This document shows, in pieces, positions 42,127-50,211 of a stretch of 50,211 bases of DNA; position 1 is the stretch's first letter; every line of letters starts with the position of its first letter. The translations under genes and the position numbers were made by a program. Origin of the DNA: Lachnospiraceae bacterium (GTDB lineage: Bacteria > Bacillota_A > Clostridia > Lachnospirales > Lachnospiraceae); assembly GCA_009911175.1 (NCBI GenBank), contig QXWX01000053.1, positions 1 to 50,211 of the forward strand, in the 5' to 3' direction. A model generated the notes under the pieces. That model searched no databases. It was not told the DNA's origin and worked only from the letters and a program-made list of their open reading frames with translations.

Positions 42127-42795
42127 CTAGTCAATCTGCCAGTCGATCGGCTCCAGACCGTGCTCCTCCAAAAATGCGTTGGTCTGGCTGAACGGTCTGC
42201 TGCCGAAAAATCCGCGGGCAGCGGAAAGCGGACTCGGATGGGGCGCCTTTAAGATCAAATGCCGCGGATTGTCCAGCATCCTGGCCTTTCTCTGCGCAGG
42301 CGTGCCCCAAAGGATATATACGATGGGCCTATCCTGCGCGTTCAGGGCCATGATCGCCGCGTCCGTAAATTCCTCCCAGCCGATCCCCCGGTGGGAATTT
42401 GCCTGGTGTGCCCGCACGGTCAGCACGGTATTCAGCATCAGGACACCCTGCTCGGCCCATTTTGTCAGGCATCCGTGGTTCGGTATGGTACAGCCCAGAT
42501 CGTCATGAAGCTCCTGGTAAATGTTGACCAGTGACGGAGGAACGTTCACTCCCTTCTGCACAGAAAAGCAAAGCCCGTGTGCCTGACCGTGATTGTGGTA
42601 AGGGTCCTGTCCCAGGATCACCACCTTGACCTCCTTTAACGGGGTCAGATGAAACGCATTGAAAATGTCATTGGCCGGAGGAAAGATCAGCCGTGTATTG
42701 TATTCCTGCTTGATTGTCTGGAAAAGCTGCTTGTAATAAGGCTTCCCAAATTCCTCTTTTAATACTTCGTACCAGTCTCCGTTGATTCCTGCCAT
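42127..42795 (-). CDS. ung: Uracil-DNA glycosylase
   Basis: This enzyme removes uracil from DNA in base-excision repair. The catalytic Asp64 lies in VVILGQDPYHNHGQAHGLCF. The minor-groove motif is HPSPLSAARGFFG near residue 186, and LNTVLTVRAHQANSH sits between them. The length of 222 residues is normal for family 1. It begins 16 bases after hisF upstream on the minus strand with AAGGAGG before the ATG, so it is cotranscribed with hisH and hisF. Confidence 0.96.
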   Translation of the reverse strand: MAGINGDWYEVLKEEFGKPYYKQLFQTIKQEYNTRLIFPPANDIFNAFHLTPLKEVKVVILGQDPYHNHGQAHGLCFSVQKGVNVPPSLVNIYQELHDDLGCTIPNHGCLTKWAEQGVLMLNTVLTVRAHQANSHRGIGWEEFTDAAIMALNAQDRPIVYILWGTPAQRKARMLDNPRHLILKAPHPSPLSAARGFFGSRPFSQTNAFLEEHGLEPIDWQID

Positions 42796-42811
42796 TCTTA
42801 TGTACTCCTCC

Positions 42812-43573
42812 TTATAAGCGTACGGAAATTCCTTCCTTCCGAAGGTACTCCTTCACTTCCCGGATCTCCAGTTCTTTATAGTGGAACAGGGACGCCGCCA
42901 GCGCCGCGTCGGCTTTTCCTTCCGTCAATGCATCCCGAAAGTGCTCCAGGGTTCCGGCCCCTCCCGATGCGATGACCGGAATGGAAACATGCTCCGCAAT
43001 GGCACGGGTCAGCTCCAGATCATACCCTGCCTTTGTCCCGTCGCAGTCCATGCTGGTCAGCAGGATCTCGCCTGCCCCCAGGCTTTCTACTTTTTTCGCC
43101 CATTCCACGGCATCCAGTCCCACGTCAATACGCCCGCCGTTTTTATAAATGTTCCAGCCGCTTCCGTCTGTCCTTCTCTTGGCATCAATGGCCACGACCA
43201 CACACTGGCTTCCGAACTTCTCCGCCGCGTCATGCACCAGCTCCGGCGTATTGATGGCGGAAGAATTGATGGAGATCTTATCGGCCCCCTCCCGGAGCAG
43301 CGCCCGGAAATCCTCTACCGTCCGGATGCCTCCGCCCACGGTGAACGGGATAAACACGCATTCCGCCACCTTGCGCACCATGTCCACGACCGTATTCCTG
43401 TTATCGGAAGACGCCGTGATATCCAGAAAGACCAGTTCGTCCGCACCGGCCTGATCATAGGCCTTTGCAATCTCCACCGGATCTCCCGCGTCTTTGAGAT
43501 CTACAAAATTCACGCCCTTTACCACCCGTCCCGCATTCACATCCAGACAGGGGATGATTCTCTTTGTATGCAT
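42812..43573 (-). CDS. hisF: Imidazole glycerol phosphate synthase, cyclase subunit
   Basis: This TIM-barrel subunit uses ammonia from HisH to make imidazole glycerol phosphate and AICAR. Catalytic Asp11 lies in [16 protein letters not shown] and Asp130 in [13 protein letters not shown]; the phosphate-binding [13 protein letters not shown] and [14 protein letters not shown] are intact. The length of 253 residues is standard. It follows hisH by 96 bases that form a branched hairpin. No other histidine gene is in the window. Confidence 0.96.
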   Translation of the reverse strand: MHTKRIIPCLDVNAGRVVKGVNFVDLKDAGDPVEIAKAYDQAGADELVFLDITASSDNRNTVVDMVRKVAECVFIPFTVGGGIRTVEDFRALLREGADKISINSSAINTPELVHDAAEKFGSQCVVVAIDAKRRTDGSGWNIYKNGGRIDVGLDAVEWAKKVESLGAGEILLTSMDCDGTKAGYDLELTRAIAEHVSIPVIASGGAGTLEHFRDALTEGKADAALAASLFHYKELEIREVKEYLRKEGISVRL

Positions 43574-43609
43574 CGCTTTCTCCTGCTTTTTTATCGTATT
43601 GCCTTTAAC

Positions 43610-43670
43610 GAACAGCAGACCTCAGACCCGTCTGCCGCGCAGACTATCCGCTGCATGGCAGCTGCTGTTC
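43610..43670. other. Branched (three-way) hairpin between hisH and hisF
   Basis: The outer arms GAACAGCAG/CTGCTGTTC (43610-43618, 43662-43670) enclose two hairpins, GTCTGC/GCAGAC (43630-43635, 43639-43644) and GCTGC/GCAGC (43650-43654, 43658-43662). The outer stem includes the hisH stop codon region. Confidence 0.55.
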
Positions 43671-44275
43671 TAAATATTCACAAAATTACTCAGTATCCGC
43701 AGTCCCACTTCACTGCTTTTTTCCGGATGGAACTGGCACGCAAATACATTTCCCTTTTCCACCGACGCATGGATATGTACGCCGTATTCCGTAGATGCCT
43801 TCACGATCTCCTCTTCTCCGGCTTTCAGATAATAGGAGTGTACAAAATACACGTAGGACTGCTCCGACACCTGATCAAAAAGACGTCCGCCATGCTCCAG
43901 GCGCAGGGAATTCCATCCCATATGCGGAATTTTCAAGCCTTCTTTCGAAGGAATCCGCAGGATCTCCCCCGGCAGGATTCCAAGGCCCGCAACTCCCGGC
44001 GCCTCATCGCTTCTCTCAAACAAAAGCTGCAGCCCCAGGCAGATGCCCAGGAAAGGCGTTCCTTTTTCCACTGTATCCCGGATAACCGGCACCAGCCCGC
44101 GGCGTTCCAGGTTACCCATGGCGTCCCCGAAGGCGCCGACTCCGGGAAGCACCACCTTGTCCGCCGAAAGGATCTCCTGTGCGTCATCCGTGATCTTCAC
44201 TTCCTCCCCCAGAAGGAGCAGCGCTTTTTCCACACTTTTGATATTGCCCGCGTCATAATCTATAATCGCAATCAT
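43670..44275 (-). CDS. hisH: Imidazole glycerol phosphate synthase, glutaminase subunit
   Basis: This class I glutamine amidotransferase releases ammonia for HisF. The nucleophile Cys79 lies in PFLGICLGLQLLFE, and His183 and Glu185 in CQFHPEKSSEVG. The oxyanion segment VVLPGVGAFGDAM is present. The length of 201 residues is normal. It begins 27 bases after the agcS stop on the same strand, so these genes may be joined in one transcript. Confidence 0.95.
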   Translation of the reverse strand: MIAIIDYDAGNIKSVEKALLLLGEEVKITDDAQEILSADKVVLPGVGAFGDAMGNLERRGLVPVIRDTVEKGTPFLGICLGLQLLFERSDEAPGVAGLGILPGEILRIPSKEGLKIPHMGWNSLRLEHGGRLFDQVSEQSYVYFVHSYYLKAGEEEIVKASTEYGVHIHASVEKGNVFACQFHPEKSSEVGLRILSNFVNI

Positions 44276-44302
44276 ATTTCAATCACTTCTCCCCTGCAGT
44301 CC

Positions 44303-45733
44303 TCACCAATTAAGCTTGGATTTCTCCCTGTTCCCTGATTTCTCTCCGATCCCTGTCTTTACCACCGGGATCGGTGTGTCGTCCTTCGCATCCAGGTTGT
44401 TGATGTATTTCTTCGTCTCACTGGCAATGATCGGTGAGAGCAGAAGAACCGCAACCAGGTTCGGAATTGCCATCAATGCGTTCAGGATATCCGCAACCGT
44501 CCATACCAGATCCAGTGCCAGTACAGGAGCGACCGCCGCAACCAGGATATACACTACCCGGTAAGGAATCAGTCCCTTCTTCCCCGCAAAATATTCCACG
44601 CTCCGCTCTCCGTAGTACGCCCATCCCAGGATGGTAGAGTAAGCAAAGGAAATGATTCCAATAACCAGGATCACAGGCCCCAGATATGGAATCTGAGCAA
44701 ATGCCATGGAAGTCAGCACACCGCCGTTGTCAATCTCATTTGCATTGATCGTCGGGTTCTTCATGATGGTCGTCACCAGAACCAGCCCGGTCATCAGACA
44801 TACGACCACTGTATCCCAAAATGTCCCTGTGGAAGAAACCAGCGCCTGACGCACCGGATTCCTGGTCTGTGCCGCTGCCGCCGCGATGGGCGCGGAACCC
44901 ATACCGGACTCATTGGAGAACAGTCCCCGGGCAACCCCGTACTGGATCGCAAGCTTGATCCCACCGCCGACCAGACCACCTGCCGCTGCCCCCGGTGTAA
45001 ATGCCAGCCGGAAAATGGTTGCGATGGCAGGGATGATAAAATCATAATTGATACACAGGATGATGATACATCCGATCACATAAAAGACGGCCATAAACGG
45101 AACCAGCCGCTCGCAGACTCTTGCGATACTCTTGATCCCGCCGAAAATAACAATGGCTGTCAGAACCGCAATCACGAGTCCAACGATCCATTTCGGAATG
45201 TGCAGATTTTCGTTACAGACTGTCGCAATGGCGTTGACCTGTGTCGCGCATCCGATCCCAAAGGACGCGAAGCCCGCGAATACCGCAAAGATCACGCCCA
45301 GCCACTTCATGTTCAGGCCCCGCTCCAGAGCATACATGGCGCCGCCCTGCATTCTGCCGTCCTCTGTTTTGACACGGTATTTTACCGCGATCAGGGATTC
45401 CCCGTACTTGGTCGCAATCCCAAATACGCCGGTCAGCCAGCACCACAGCACGGCTCCAGGGCCTCCCATTGCAACCGCGGTTCCCACGCCGATGATATTT
45501 CCGGTTCCGATGGTGGAAGCCAGGGCCGTTGACAGCGCCCCGAACTGGCTTACCTCTCCCTCCGCGTCCGGATCTTTTACCACGGAAAGCTTAATCCCTT
45601 TGGAAATGGTCTTTCTCTGGATAAATCCTGTCCGAATTGTCAGAAATACATGGGTACCGAGCAGCAGGATGATCATCCACCAGTCCCACACAAACTTATC
45701 AATATCATTGATGATCGCACTAATTGTTTCCAT
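44303..45733 (-). CDS. AGCS-family alanine/glycine:sodium symporter
   Basis: This membrane protein takes up alanine, glycine or similar amino acids with Na+. It has about eleven hydrophobic segments over 476 residues. The family motif GQFGAL-like region appears as SQFGALSTALASTIGTGNII near residue 62, followed by GPGAVLWCWLTGVFGIATKY and GLFSNESGMGSAPIAAAAAQ. The end (KTGIGEKSGNREKSKLNW) is soluble and charged. The leader of about 130 bases after its promoter is highly structured. Confidence 0.93.
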   Translation of the reverse strand: METISAIINDIDKFVWDWWMIILLLGTHVFLTIRTGFIQRKTISKGIKLSVVKDPDAEGEVSQFGALSTALASTIGTGNIIGVGTAVAMGGPGAVLWCWLTGVFGIATKYGESLIAVKYRVKTEDGRMQGGAMYALERGLNMKWLGVIFAVFAGFASFGIGCATQVNAIATVCNENLHIPKWIVGLVIAVLTAIVIFGGIKSIARVCERLVPFMAVFYVIGCIIILCINYDFIIPAIATIFRLAFTPGAAAGGLVGGGIKLAIQYGVARGLFSNESGMGSAPIAAAAAQTRNPVRQALVSSTGTFWDTVVVCLMTGLVLVTTIMKNPTINANEIDNGGVLTSMAFAQIPYLGPVILVIGIISFAYSTILGWAYYGERSVEYFAGKKGLIPYRVVYILVAAVAPVLALDLVWTVADILNALMAIPNLVAVLLLSPIIASETKKYINNLDAKDDTPIPVVKTGIGEKSGNREKSKLNW

Positions 45734-45779
45734 CTGTTTTTGCTTCTCCTCTCTTGTTCCTTTTTAAGTCAGCGCTTCA

Positions 45780-45899
45780 ACACTTTATCTGTATAAAGTG
45801 TCGGAAATACAAACAAAGCATACATTATTCCGACTGTTGCCAGTTGGCATAAAGTATGCCTTGCTATGGTATTTTACATCATTTATGGCTATATTTCAA
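45780..45899 (-). promoter_or_regulatory. Promoter and structured leader of agcS
   Basis: On the minus strand TTGAAA (45899-45894) and TAAAAT (45876-45871) are 17 bases apart. The leader then has GGCATA/TATGCC (45860-45846), GTCGGAA/TTCCGAC (about 45837-45801) and ACACTTTAT/ATAAAGTGT (45801-45780). I recognise no riboswitch class. Confidence 0.5.
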
Positions 45900-45918
45900 G
45901 GATTTTCTGGGGTTTTTG

Positions 45919-48072
45919 CTAGGAAATCCCCCGCATCGTCAGTTGGATCCTCTTTTTCTTCAAGTCCACGCTCATGACCTTCACATCCACGATATCGCCC
46001 ACGCTCACCACTTCCAGCGGATGCTTGATGAACTTCTCCGTAATCTGGGAAATGTGTACCAGCCCGTCCTGGTGTACGCCGATATCCACAAATACACCGA
46101 AGTCGATCACATTTCGCACCGTGCCCTTTAAGATCATGCCCTCTTTCAGATCCTTCATCTCCAGCACATCTGTCCGCAGGATCGGCTTGGGCATTTCCTC
46201 ACGGGGGTCACGGGCAGGCTTTTCCAGTTCCTTTACGATATCCCGCAAAGTGATCTCTCCGATTCCCAGTTCCTCCGCCAGCTTTTTGTAATCCTTGATG
46301 GTCAGGGATAATCCCACCAGCTTGCCGCCGATGATGTCCTCCGGCCGAAAGCCCTGCTTTTCGAGAAGCTTTTCCGCCGCCTCGTAGGATTCCGGATGGA
46401 CGCCAGTCGCGTCCAATGGATTGTCCCCGCCCTGGATCCGCATGAACCCGGCGCACTGCTCAAATGCCTTTGGTCCCAGCTTGGCAACCTTTAAAAGCTT
46501 CCTCCGGTCCGTAAACCTTCCGTTTTCTTCCCGGTAGGTGACGATATTTTTTGCGAGGGTGCTGCTGATCCCGGAAATGTACGATAACAGCGGGGCGGAA
46601 GCGGTATTCAGATCCACGCCGACTTTATTCACACAGTCCTCCACCACGCCGGTAAGGGATTCTCCCAGCTTTTTCTGGTTCATGTCATGCTGGTACTGCC
46701 CCACTCCGATGGACTTAGGATCGATCTTCACCAGCTCAGCCAGCGGATCCTGGAGCCTTCTCGCAATGGAAGCAGCGCTCCTCTGCCCTACGTCAAACTT
46801 CGGAAATTCCTCGGTCGCCAGCTTGCTCGCGGAATACACGGAAGCTCCTGCCTCGCTCACGATCACATACTGCACCTTCTCCGGAATTTCCTTCAAAAGG
46901 TCTACGATGAACTGCTCCGATTCCCGGGAAGCAGTGCCGTTCCCCAGGGAGATCAGGGTGATATTATATTTCGGAATGATCTTTTTCAGCAGGTCTTTTG
47001 ATGCCTTGATCTTGGCCGGGGTAGTCGGCGCTGTGGGGTATATGACCGTGGTCCCCAGCACCTTTCCTGTGGCATCCACCACAGCCAGCTTGCATCCGGT
47101 ACGGAACGCCGGATCCCAGCCCAGCACCACCTGCCCGGTGATGGGCGGCTGCATCAGAAGCTGGTGCAGATTCTTCCCAAACACCTCAATGGCTCCGTCC
47201 TCCGCCTTTTCTGTCAGTTCGTTTCGTATCTCCCGCTCAATGGCCGGACCGATCAGACGCTTATAGCTGTCCTCCGCGGCTGCTTTGAGTACCGGTGTGG
47301 TGATGGGATTGTCCTTGCGTATGACCTTTTTTTCCAGATAACGCAGAATGTCCTCCTCCGGCGCCTCCACCTTCACAGTCAGGAACTTCTCCTTCTCCCC
47401 CCGGTTCAATGCCAATATCCTGTGACCTGCCAGCCTGCTCACCGGCTCTTCAAATTCATAGTACATCTCGTATACAGATTCCGCTTCCGGATCCTTTGCC
47501 GCGGAGATCACCTTACCTTTCCGGGCGGTGGTATTCCGGATCCAGCTCCGGTAATCCGCCTCGTCGGAAATGGATTCGGCAATGATATCCTGTGCCCCGG
47601 CGATGGCTTCCTCTACGGTCCTGACTTCCTTCTCTTCGGAAAGATATGCCTTTGCCGTCTCCTCCAGAGGTTCCTTCGTCTGCTGCAGGGTGATGAGGGC
47701 CGCCAGCGGTTCCAGCCCCTTTTCCTTGGCAATCGTCGCACGGGTGCGCCGCTTCGGGCGGTAAGGACGGTATAGGTCCTCCACCACGACCAGGGTCTCC
47801 GCCGCAAGGATCTGGGATTTCAATTCCTCGGTCAGCTTCCCCTGTTCCTCTATACTGGACAATACCTGCTCCTTCTTCTCCTCCAGGTTGCGCAGATACA
47901 TCAGCCGCTCATGGAGCTTCCGAAGCTGCTCGTCATTGAGGGAGCCTGTGGCTTCCTTCCGGTATCTGGAAATAAATGGGATCGTGTTGCCTTCGTCGAT
48001 CAGCTTCACCGCCGCTTCCACCTGCCAGAGCTTTACATCCAGTTCCTGTGTCAGTTTTTGATTAATATCCAT
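45919..48072 (-). CDS. tex: Tex-family S1 RNA-binding transcription accessory protein
   Basis: Tex binds nucleic acid and affects transcription and stress survival. The order is a helical N-terminus (TIPFISRYRKEATGSLNDEQ), a YqgF/RNase H-like domain (GWDPAFRTGCKLAVVDATGK), tandem helix-hairpin-helix motifs (YISGISSTLAKNIVTYRE), and a C-terminal S1 domain (ILKGTVRNVIDFGVFVDIGV). I chose ATG 48072 (MDINQKL), although its ribosome site is weak (GAGAGG about 12 bases away); GTG 48111 is an alternative. The length of 717 residues is typical. Confidence 0.94.
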   Translation of the reverse strand: MDINQKLTQELDVKLWQVEAAVKLIDEGNTIPFISRYRKEATGSLNDEQLRKLHERLMYLRNLEEKKEQVLSSIEEQGKLTEELKSQILAAETLVVVEDLYRPYRPKRRTRATIAKEKGLEPLAALITLQQTKEPLEETAKAYLSEEKEVRTVEEAIAGAQDIIAESISDEADYRSWIRNTTARKGKVISAAKDPEAESVYEMYYEFEEPVSRLAGHRILALNRGEKEKFLTVKVEAPEEDILRYLEKKVIRKDNPITTPVLKAAAEDSYKRLIGPAIEREIRNELTEKAEDGAIEVFGKNLHQLLMQPPITGQVVLGWDPAFRTGCKLAVVDATGKVLGTTVIYPTAPTTPAKIKASKDLLKKIIPKYNITLISLGNGTASRESEQFIVDLLKEIPEKVQYVIVSEAGASVYSASKLATEEFPKFDVGQRSAASIARRLQDPLAELVKIDPKSIGVGQYQHDMNQKKLGESLTGVVEDCVNKVGVDLNTASAPLLSYISGISSTLAKNIVTYREENGRFTDRRKLLKVAKLGPKAFEQCAGFMRIQGGDNPLDATGVHPESYEAAEKLLEKQGFRPEDIIGGKLVGLSLTIKDYKKLAEELGIGEITLRDIVKELEKPARDPREEMPKPILRTDVLEMKDLKEGMILKGTVRNVIDFGVFVDIGVHQDGLVHISQITEKFIKHPLEVVSVGDIVDVKVMSVDLKKKRIQLTMRGIS

Positions 48073-48137
48073 AAAAAATCTGTACCTCTCGTATCTGTTC
48101 GATGGATTCACAGATACGGCCTTTCTTGTAAATCTTT

Positions 48138-48198
48138 AGAAACAGTTTCAAAATAAAAAGTTATTTCATGACAGCTTCTTATTTTGAGACAGTTTCTT
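48138..48198. repeat. Dispersed palindromic repeat, diverged copy
   Basis: AGAAACAGTTTCAAAATAA (from 48138) faces TTATTTTGAGACAGTTTCTT (ending 48198). The pattern resembles the AGGAACTGT family with changed middle bases. It lies upstream of tex. Confidence 0.5.
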
Positions 48199-48212
48199 AT
48201 GTCCATAAAAAT

Positions 48213-48238
48213 AGAATGGATCCCGTGAGATCCATTCT
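48213..48238 (-). terminator. Terminator after the AAA-ATPase gene
   Basis: AGAATGGATC (48213-48222) and GATCCATTCT (48229-48238) form a perfect 10-base stem; the minus strand continues with TATTTTTATG. Confidence 0.7.
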
Positions 48239-48262
48239 ATTATACAGGAAAGTTTTTCAATT

Positions 48263-48376
48263 TTAAAGATATGCAGAAAGATTTTTTTCTTTTGGTAATC
48301 GTTCGATGTCTTTTATCTTAATCTTGTTCCCAATTCTGCGGTATTCTTTCATCCTGTCAATCCGAAAAACAGCCAT
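48263..48376 (-). CDS. Possible 37-residue basic protein
   Basis: ATG 48376 opens MAVFRIDRMKEYRRIGNKIK, then IKDIERLPKEKNLSAYL and a stop at 48265-48263. It starts seven bases after the ATPase stop but has no strong ribosome site. The basic, structured composition looks like coding sequence. A T7 run near the end could hide a frame change. Confidence 0.3.
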   Translation of the reverse strand: MAVFRIDRMKEYRRIGNKIKIKDIERLPKEKNLSAYL

Positions 48377-48382
48377 TTCAGA

Positions 48383-50092
48383 TTATATTTTCTCTTCCTG
48401 ATATATCACTCTGCAATTCTTTTTATAGCAGGCAATTCCATATTTATGAATGGTATGCATACCCTCTTGTTTTAATGACATCACATATCCATCATGATCG
48501 ATCTGGTTCATCGCTTTACGGCAGGCTGTTTCAAAGGTTCCATTTTCCGCATATTTTACCTCTATAATACAACCTGTCCTTTCCGGCGGAATCACTAGCT
48601 TTATATCCGTATAGCCGATTCCTGACTCTGCATTCGATTTTACAATCCAGCTTCCTTCTGCTTTCAACAGCCCCAGTAACATTCCATGATAAAAGTTTTC
48701 TTTCATTTCCTTTTTCACATAAGTATCTCTGATACTGATAGAATCTGCCATAAATTCATTAAATACTACCTGTATTGTCTCTGCGTCTCCTTCTTTAAAA
48801 GCACTGCAGAATCTATGCCAATTCACTGTATTGCCAGTTGCTTTCACTCTGAGCCAGGAATGAATCTTTGTATCATAAATACCGAGAACTTCTTTGTTTG
48901 GTATCGCCAATGTATGAACTCCATTTTCTGGTTCTCCGTCATCCGTTATATAGCCCGCCGCAAAAAGAACACTCCACAAATAGGATTGACGTATATCAAT
49001 ATCTCTGCTGTCAAAGTCTGTATATGTCAATTCCGGAATCAGTCTTTTCTTCACAGTCTCCCCTGAAATCAATGCTTCGATATCCGATCTGGTGGATTCC
49101 GTAGCCCCTTCTATGATTTCTTTGATGATCGCGTTATTACTGCTGTTGGCCCAATGAGACTCTATCTGTGCATTTTCAGATTCACAAAATTTATCGCATT
49201 GATTGATCACACTCCATGGACAATAAACATCTACATTTCCAAAATGGTATCCGTCATACCATTCTTTGAACAGGTTATATTTATCTTCCAATCCATAATA
49301 AGAAAGCATTGATTTTACTTCTTCATTCGTGAATCCAAAATGCTCAGCAAACCGCACGTCAGAAATGGTGCGGACCTTAAAGTTATTTAGTCCGGTAAAA
49401 ATACTCTCTCTGGCTATACGCAGACAGCCTGTGATCACAGCAAAATGCATATTCGCATTTGTTTTTAGCAGACGGCTGAACAGCAAACGGATCAGCTGTA
49501 CCATTTCTGAATAATATCCTCTTTGATAAGCTTTATCCAGAGGAACGTCATATTCATCAATCAACACGATAACAGGAACTTCATAATGCTTATAAAGAAG
49601 GCTTGTCAACAATTTCAGACTGCTCTGAAGATATATCGGTTTATCCAGTTCCCCTTCTATCAGCCGAACGAGCTTTGCCTTATCATATTGCGTTAGTTTA
49701 TCACTCTGTAATAGATAATCCAGCCTGGTAGCCTCTTCACTTATTACTGCGGAAAATGCTTCAAACGCAGCCTGGTAATCTTCACCATCCACATCCTTCA
49801 AGCTGACAGATATCACCGGATACCTGCCCATATACTGCTCACACAGTTCTGTTTCTTTGGATATTTCCAATCCGTCAAACAGAGATGGATCCATGCCGAT
49901 CTCAAAGAAAGATTTCAGCATATCAATATTCAGGCTCTTCCCAAAACGGCGTGGTCTTGTAAAAAGGTTTACACTTCCTCTGGTTCTGAGCAGTTCGCTG
50001 ATAAAGCCAGTTTTATCCACATAGTAGAAATGATCTGCTTTAAAATCCTTAAAAAATTCAATTCCTATCGGAAGTTTTTTCTTTTCTTCCAT
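48383..50092 (-). CDS. AAA-ATPase-like protein with PD-(D/E)XK nuclease domain
   Basis: The N-terminal half is the predicted AAA-ATPase domain (PF09820 type): IGIEFFKDFKADHFYYVDKT, a Walker A variant RPRRFGKSLN near residue 46, Walker B VIVLIDEYDVPL near 178. The C-terminal part matches the PF08011 PD-(D/E)XK nuclease (YTDIKLVIPP, IIEVKYAENGTFETACRKA). Members often occur in many copies in gut Bacteroidetes and Firmicutes; their role is unproven. I chose ATG 50092; a TTG at about 50101 is closer to the AAAGGAG site. Confidence 0.85.
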   Translation of the reverse strand: MEEKKKLPIGIEFFKDFKADHFYYVDKTGFISELLRTRGSVNLFTRPRRFGKSLNIDMLKSFFEIGMDPSLFDGLEISKETELCEQYMGRYPVISVSLKDVDGEDYQAAFEAFSAVISEEATRLDYLLQSDKLTQYDKAKLVRLIEGELDKPIYLQSSLKLLTSLLYKHYEVPVIVLIDEYDVPLDKAYQRGYYSEMVQLIRLLFSRLLKTNANMHFAVITGCLRIARESIFTGLNNFKVRTISDVRFAEHFGFTNEEVKSMLSYYGLEDKYNLFKEWYDGYHFGNVDVYCPWSVINQCDKFCESENAQIESHWANSSNNAIIKEIIEGATESTRSDIEALISGETVKKRLIPELTYTDFDSRDIDIRQSYLWSVLFAAGYITDDGEPENGVHTLAIPNKEVLGIYDTKIHSWLRVKATGNTVNWHRFCSAFKEGDAETIQVVFNEFMADSISIRDTYVKKEMKENFYHGMLLGLLKAEGSWIVKSNAESGIGYTDIKLVIPPERTGCIIEVKYAENGTFETACRKAMNQIDHDGYVMSLKQEGMHTIHKYGIACYKKNCRVIYQEEKI

Positions 50093-50211
50093 ATATGCCA
50101 AAACGCTCCTTTCCTGTGTATGGATTGAGTATAGCATACCGCAGCCTACGGCTGCAATCAAACCAAAAAGCAAAAAGAATCATCCTATTCGTAGATGCAC
50201 GTGCTATAATG

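Noticed and set aside
42881..44338. 485-codon plus-strand frame across hisF and hisH
   Set aside because: It is antisense to two well-supported genes and has no recognisable domain.

Overview
The window reads as chromosome of an anaerobic, spore-forming Firmicute, most like the Lachnospiraceae (Clostridia). The reasons are strong AGGAGG ribosome-binding sites, TTGACA/TATAAT promoters, a T-box leader, a SleB-type wall hydrolase, a Csp-like subtilase, rubrerythrin, a hemC-SUMT-hemD fusion and an AGCS symporter. No genus can be fixed from the sequence alone. Base composition is mixed overall, with a clearly AT-rich accessory block at about 7.4-12.4 kb. All assignments come from reading the sequence; no database was searched.

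Layout. 0.3-4.2 kb: a LacI-type regulator, then an iron alcohol dehydrogenase and an aldehyde dehydrogenase behind a strong promoter. 4.5-7.3 kb: an N-terminally truncated PelD-like protein that keeps a c-di-GMP I-site motif, and a MATE exporter. 7.4-12.4 kb: a small AT-rich defence island holding an AbiEi-like protein paired with a KilA-N protein, a fossil 3' end of a subtilase gene, a 4-TM protein coupled to a JetA (Wadjet kleisin) gene that lacks jetBCD, and a complete AbiEi/AbiEii pair. 12.4-18.3 kb: the intact subtilase, an MFS transporter, rubrerythrin, a GT2 glycosyltransferase and a flavin-binding oxidase-like protein. 18.37-19.93 kb: an ISAs1-type element with clear terminal repeats and a 10-bp target duplication. 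20.0-21.0 kb: seven tRNA genes behind a consensus promoter. 21.1-27.5 kb: housekeeping genes (YfcE-type phosphoesterase, RdgB, an RNA methyltransferase, a small alarmone synthetase), a HAAS/DUF1700 protein, an Asn-rich small protein and a PTS IIC protein. 27.7-33.0 kb: a MacB-like ABC system with a CARDB surface protein, and a SleB-like hydrolase. 33.1-39.8 kb: a tetrapyrrole operon from glutamyl-tRNA to sirohydrochlorin. 40.0-42.0 kb: a TrpB2-type gene under a T-box. 42.1-50.1 kb: ung, hisF, hisH, agcS, tex and an AAA-ATPase/PD-(D/E)XK protein.

How it fits together. The tetrapyrrole operon makes delta-aminolevulinate by the C5 route (HemA, HemL), then porphobilinogen (HemB), uroporphyrinogen III (HemC and HemD domains), precorrin-2 (SUMT domain) and sirohydrochlorin (the Met8-like dehydrogenase). 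That points to siroheme or cobalamin rather than heme. A terminator-like hairpin lies directly before the first ribosome-binding site, so transcription probably has to pass it. HisH and HisF together form imidazole glycerol phosphate synthase; no other his gene is in the window.

Two patterns run across the window. First, a family of imperfect palindromes ending in AGGAACTGT/ACAGTTCCT sits between genes at six or more places. Second, no homopolymer run longer than 7 is visible although about 25 runs of exactly 7 are. Three reading-frame breaks (two in jetA, one in the IS transposase) fall on A7/T7 runs that one more base would repair. These breaks may therefore be assembly errors rather than real pseudogenes.
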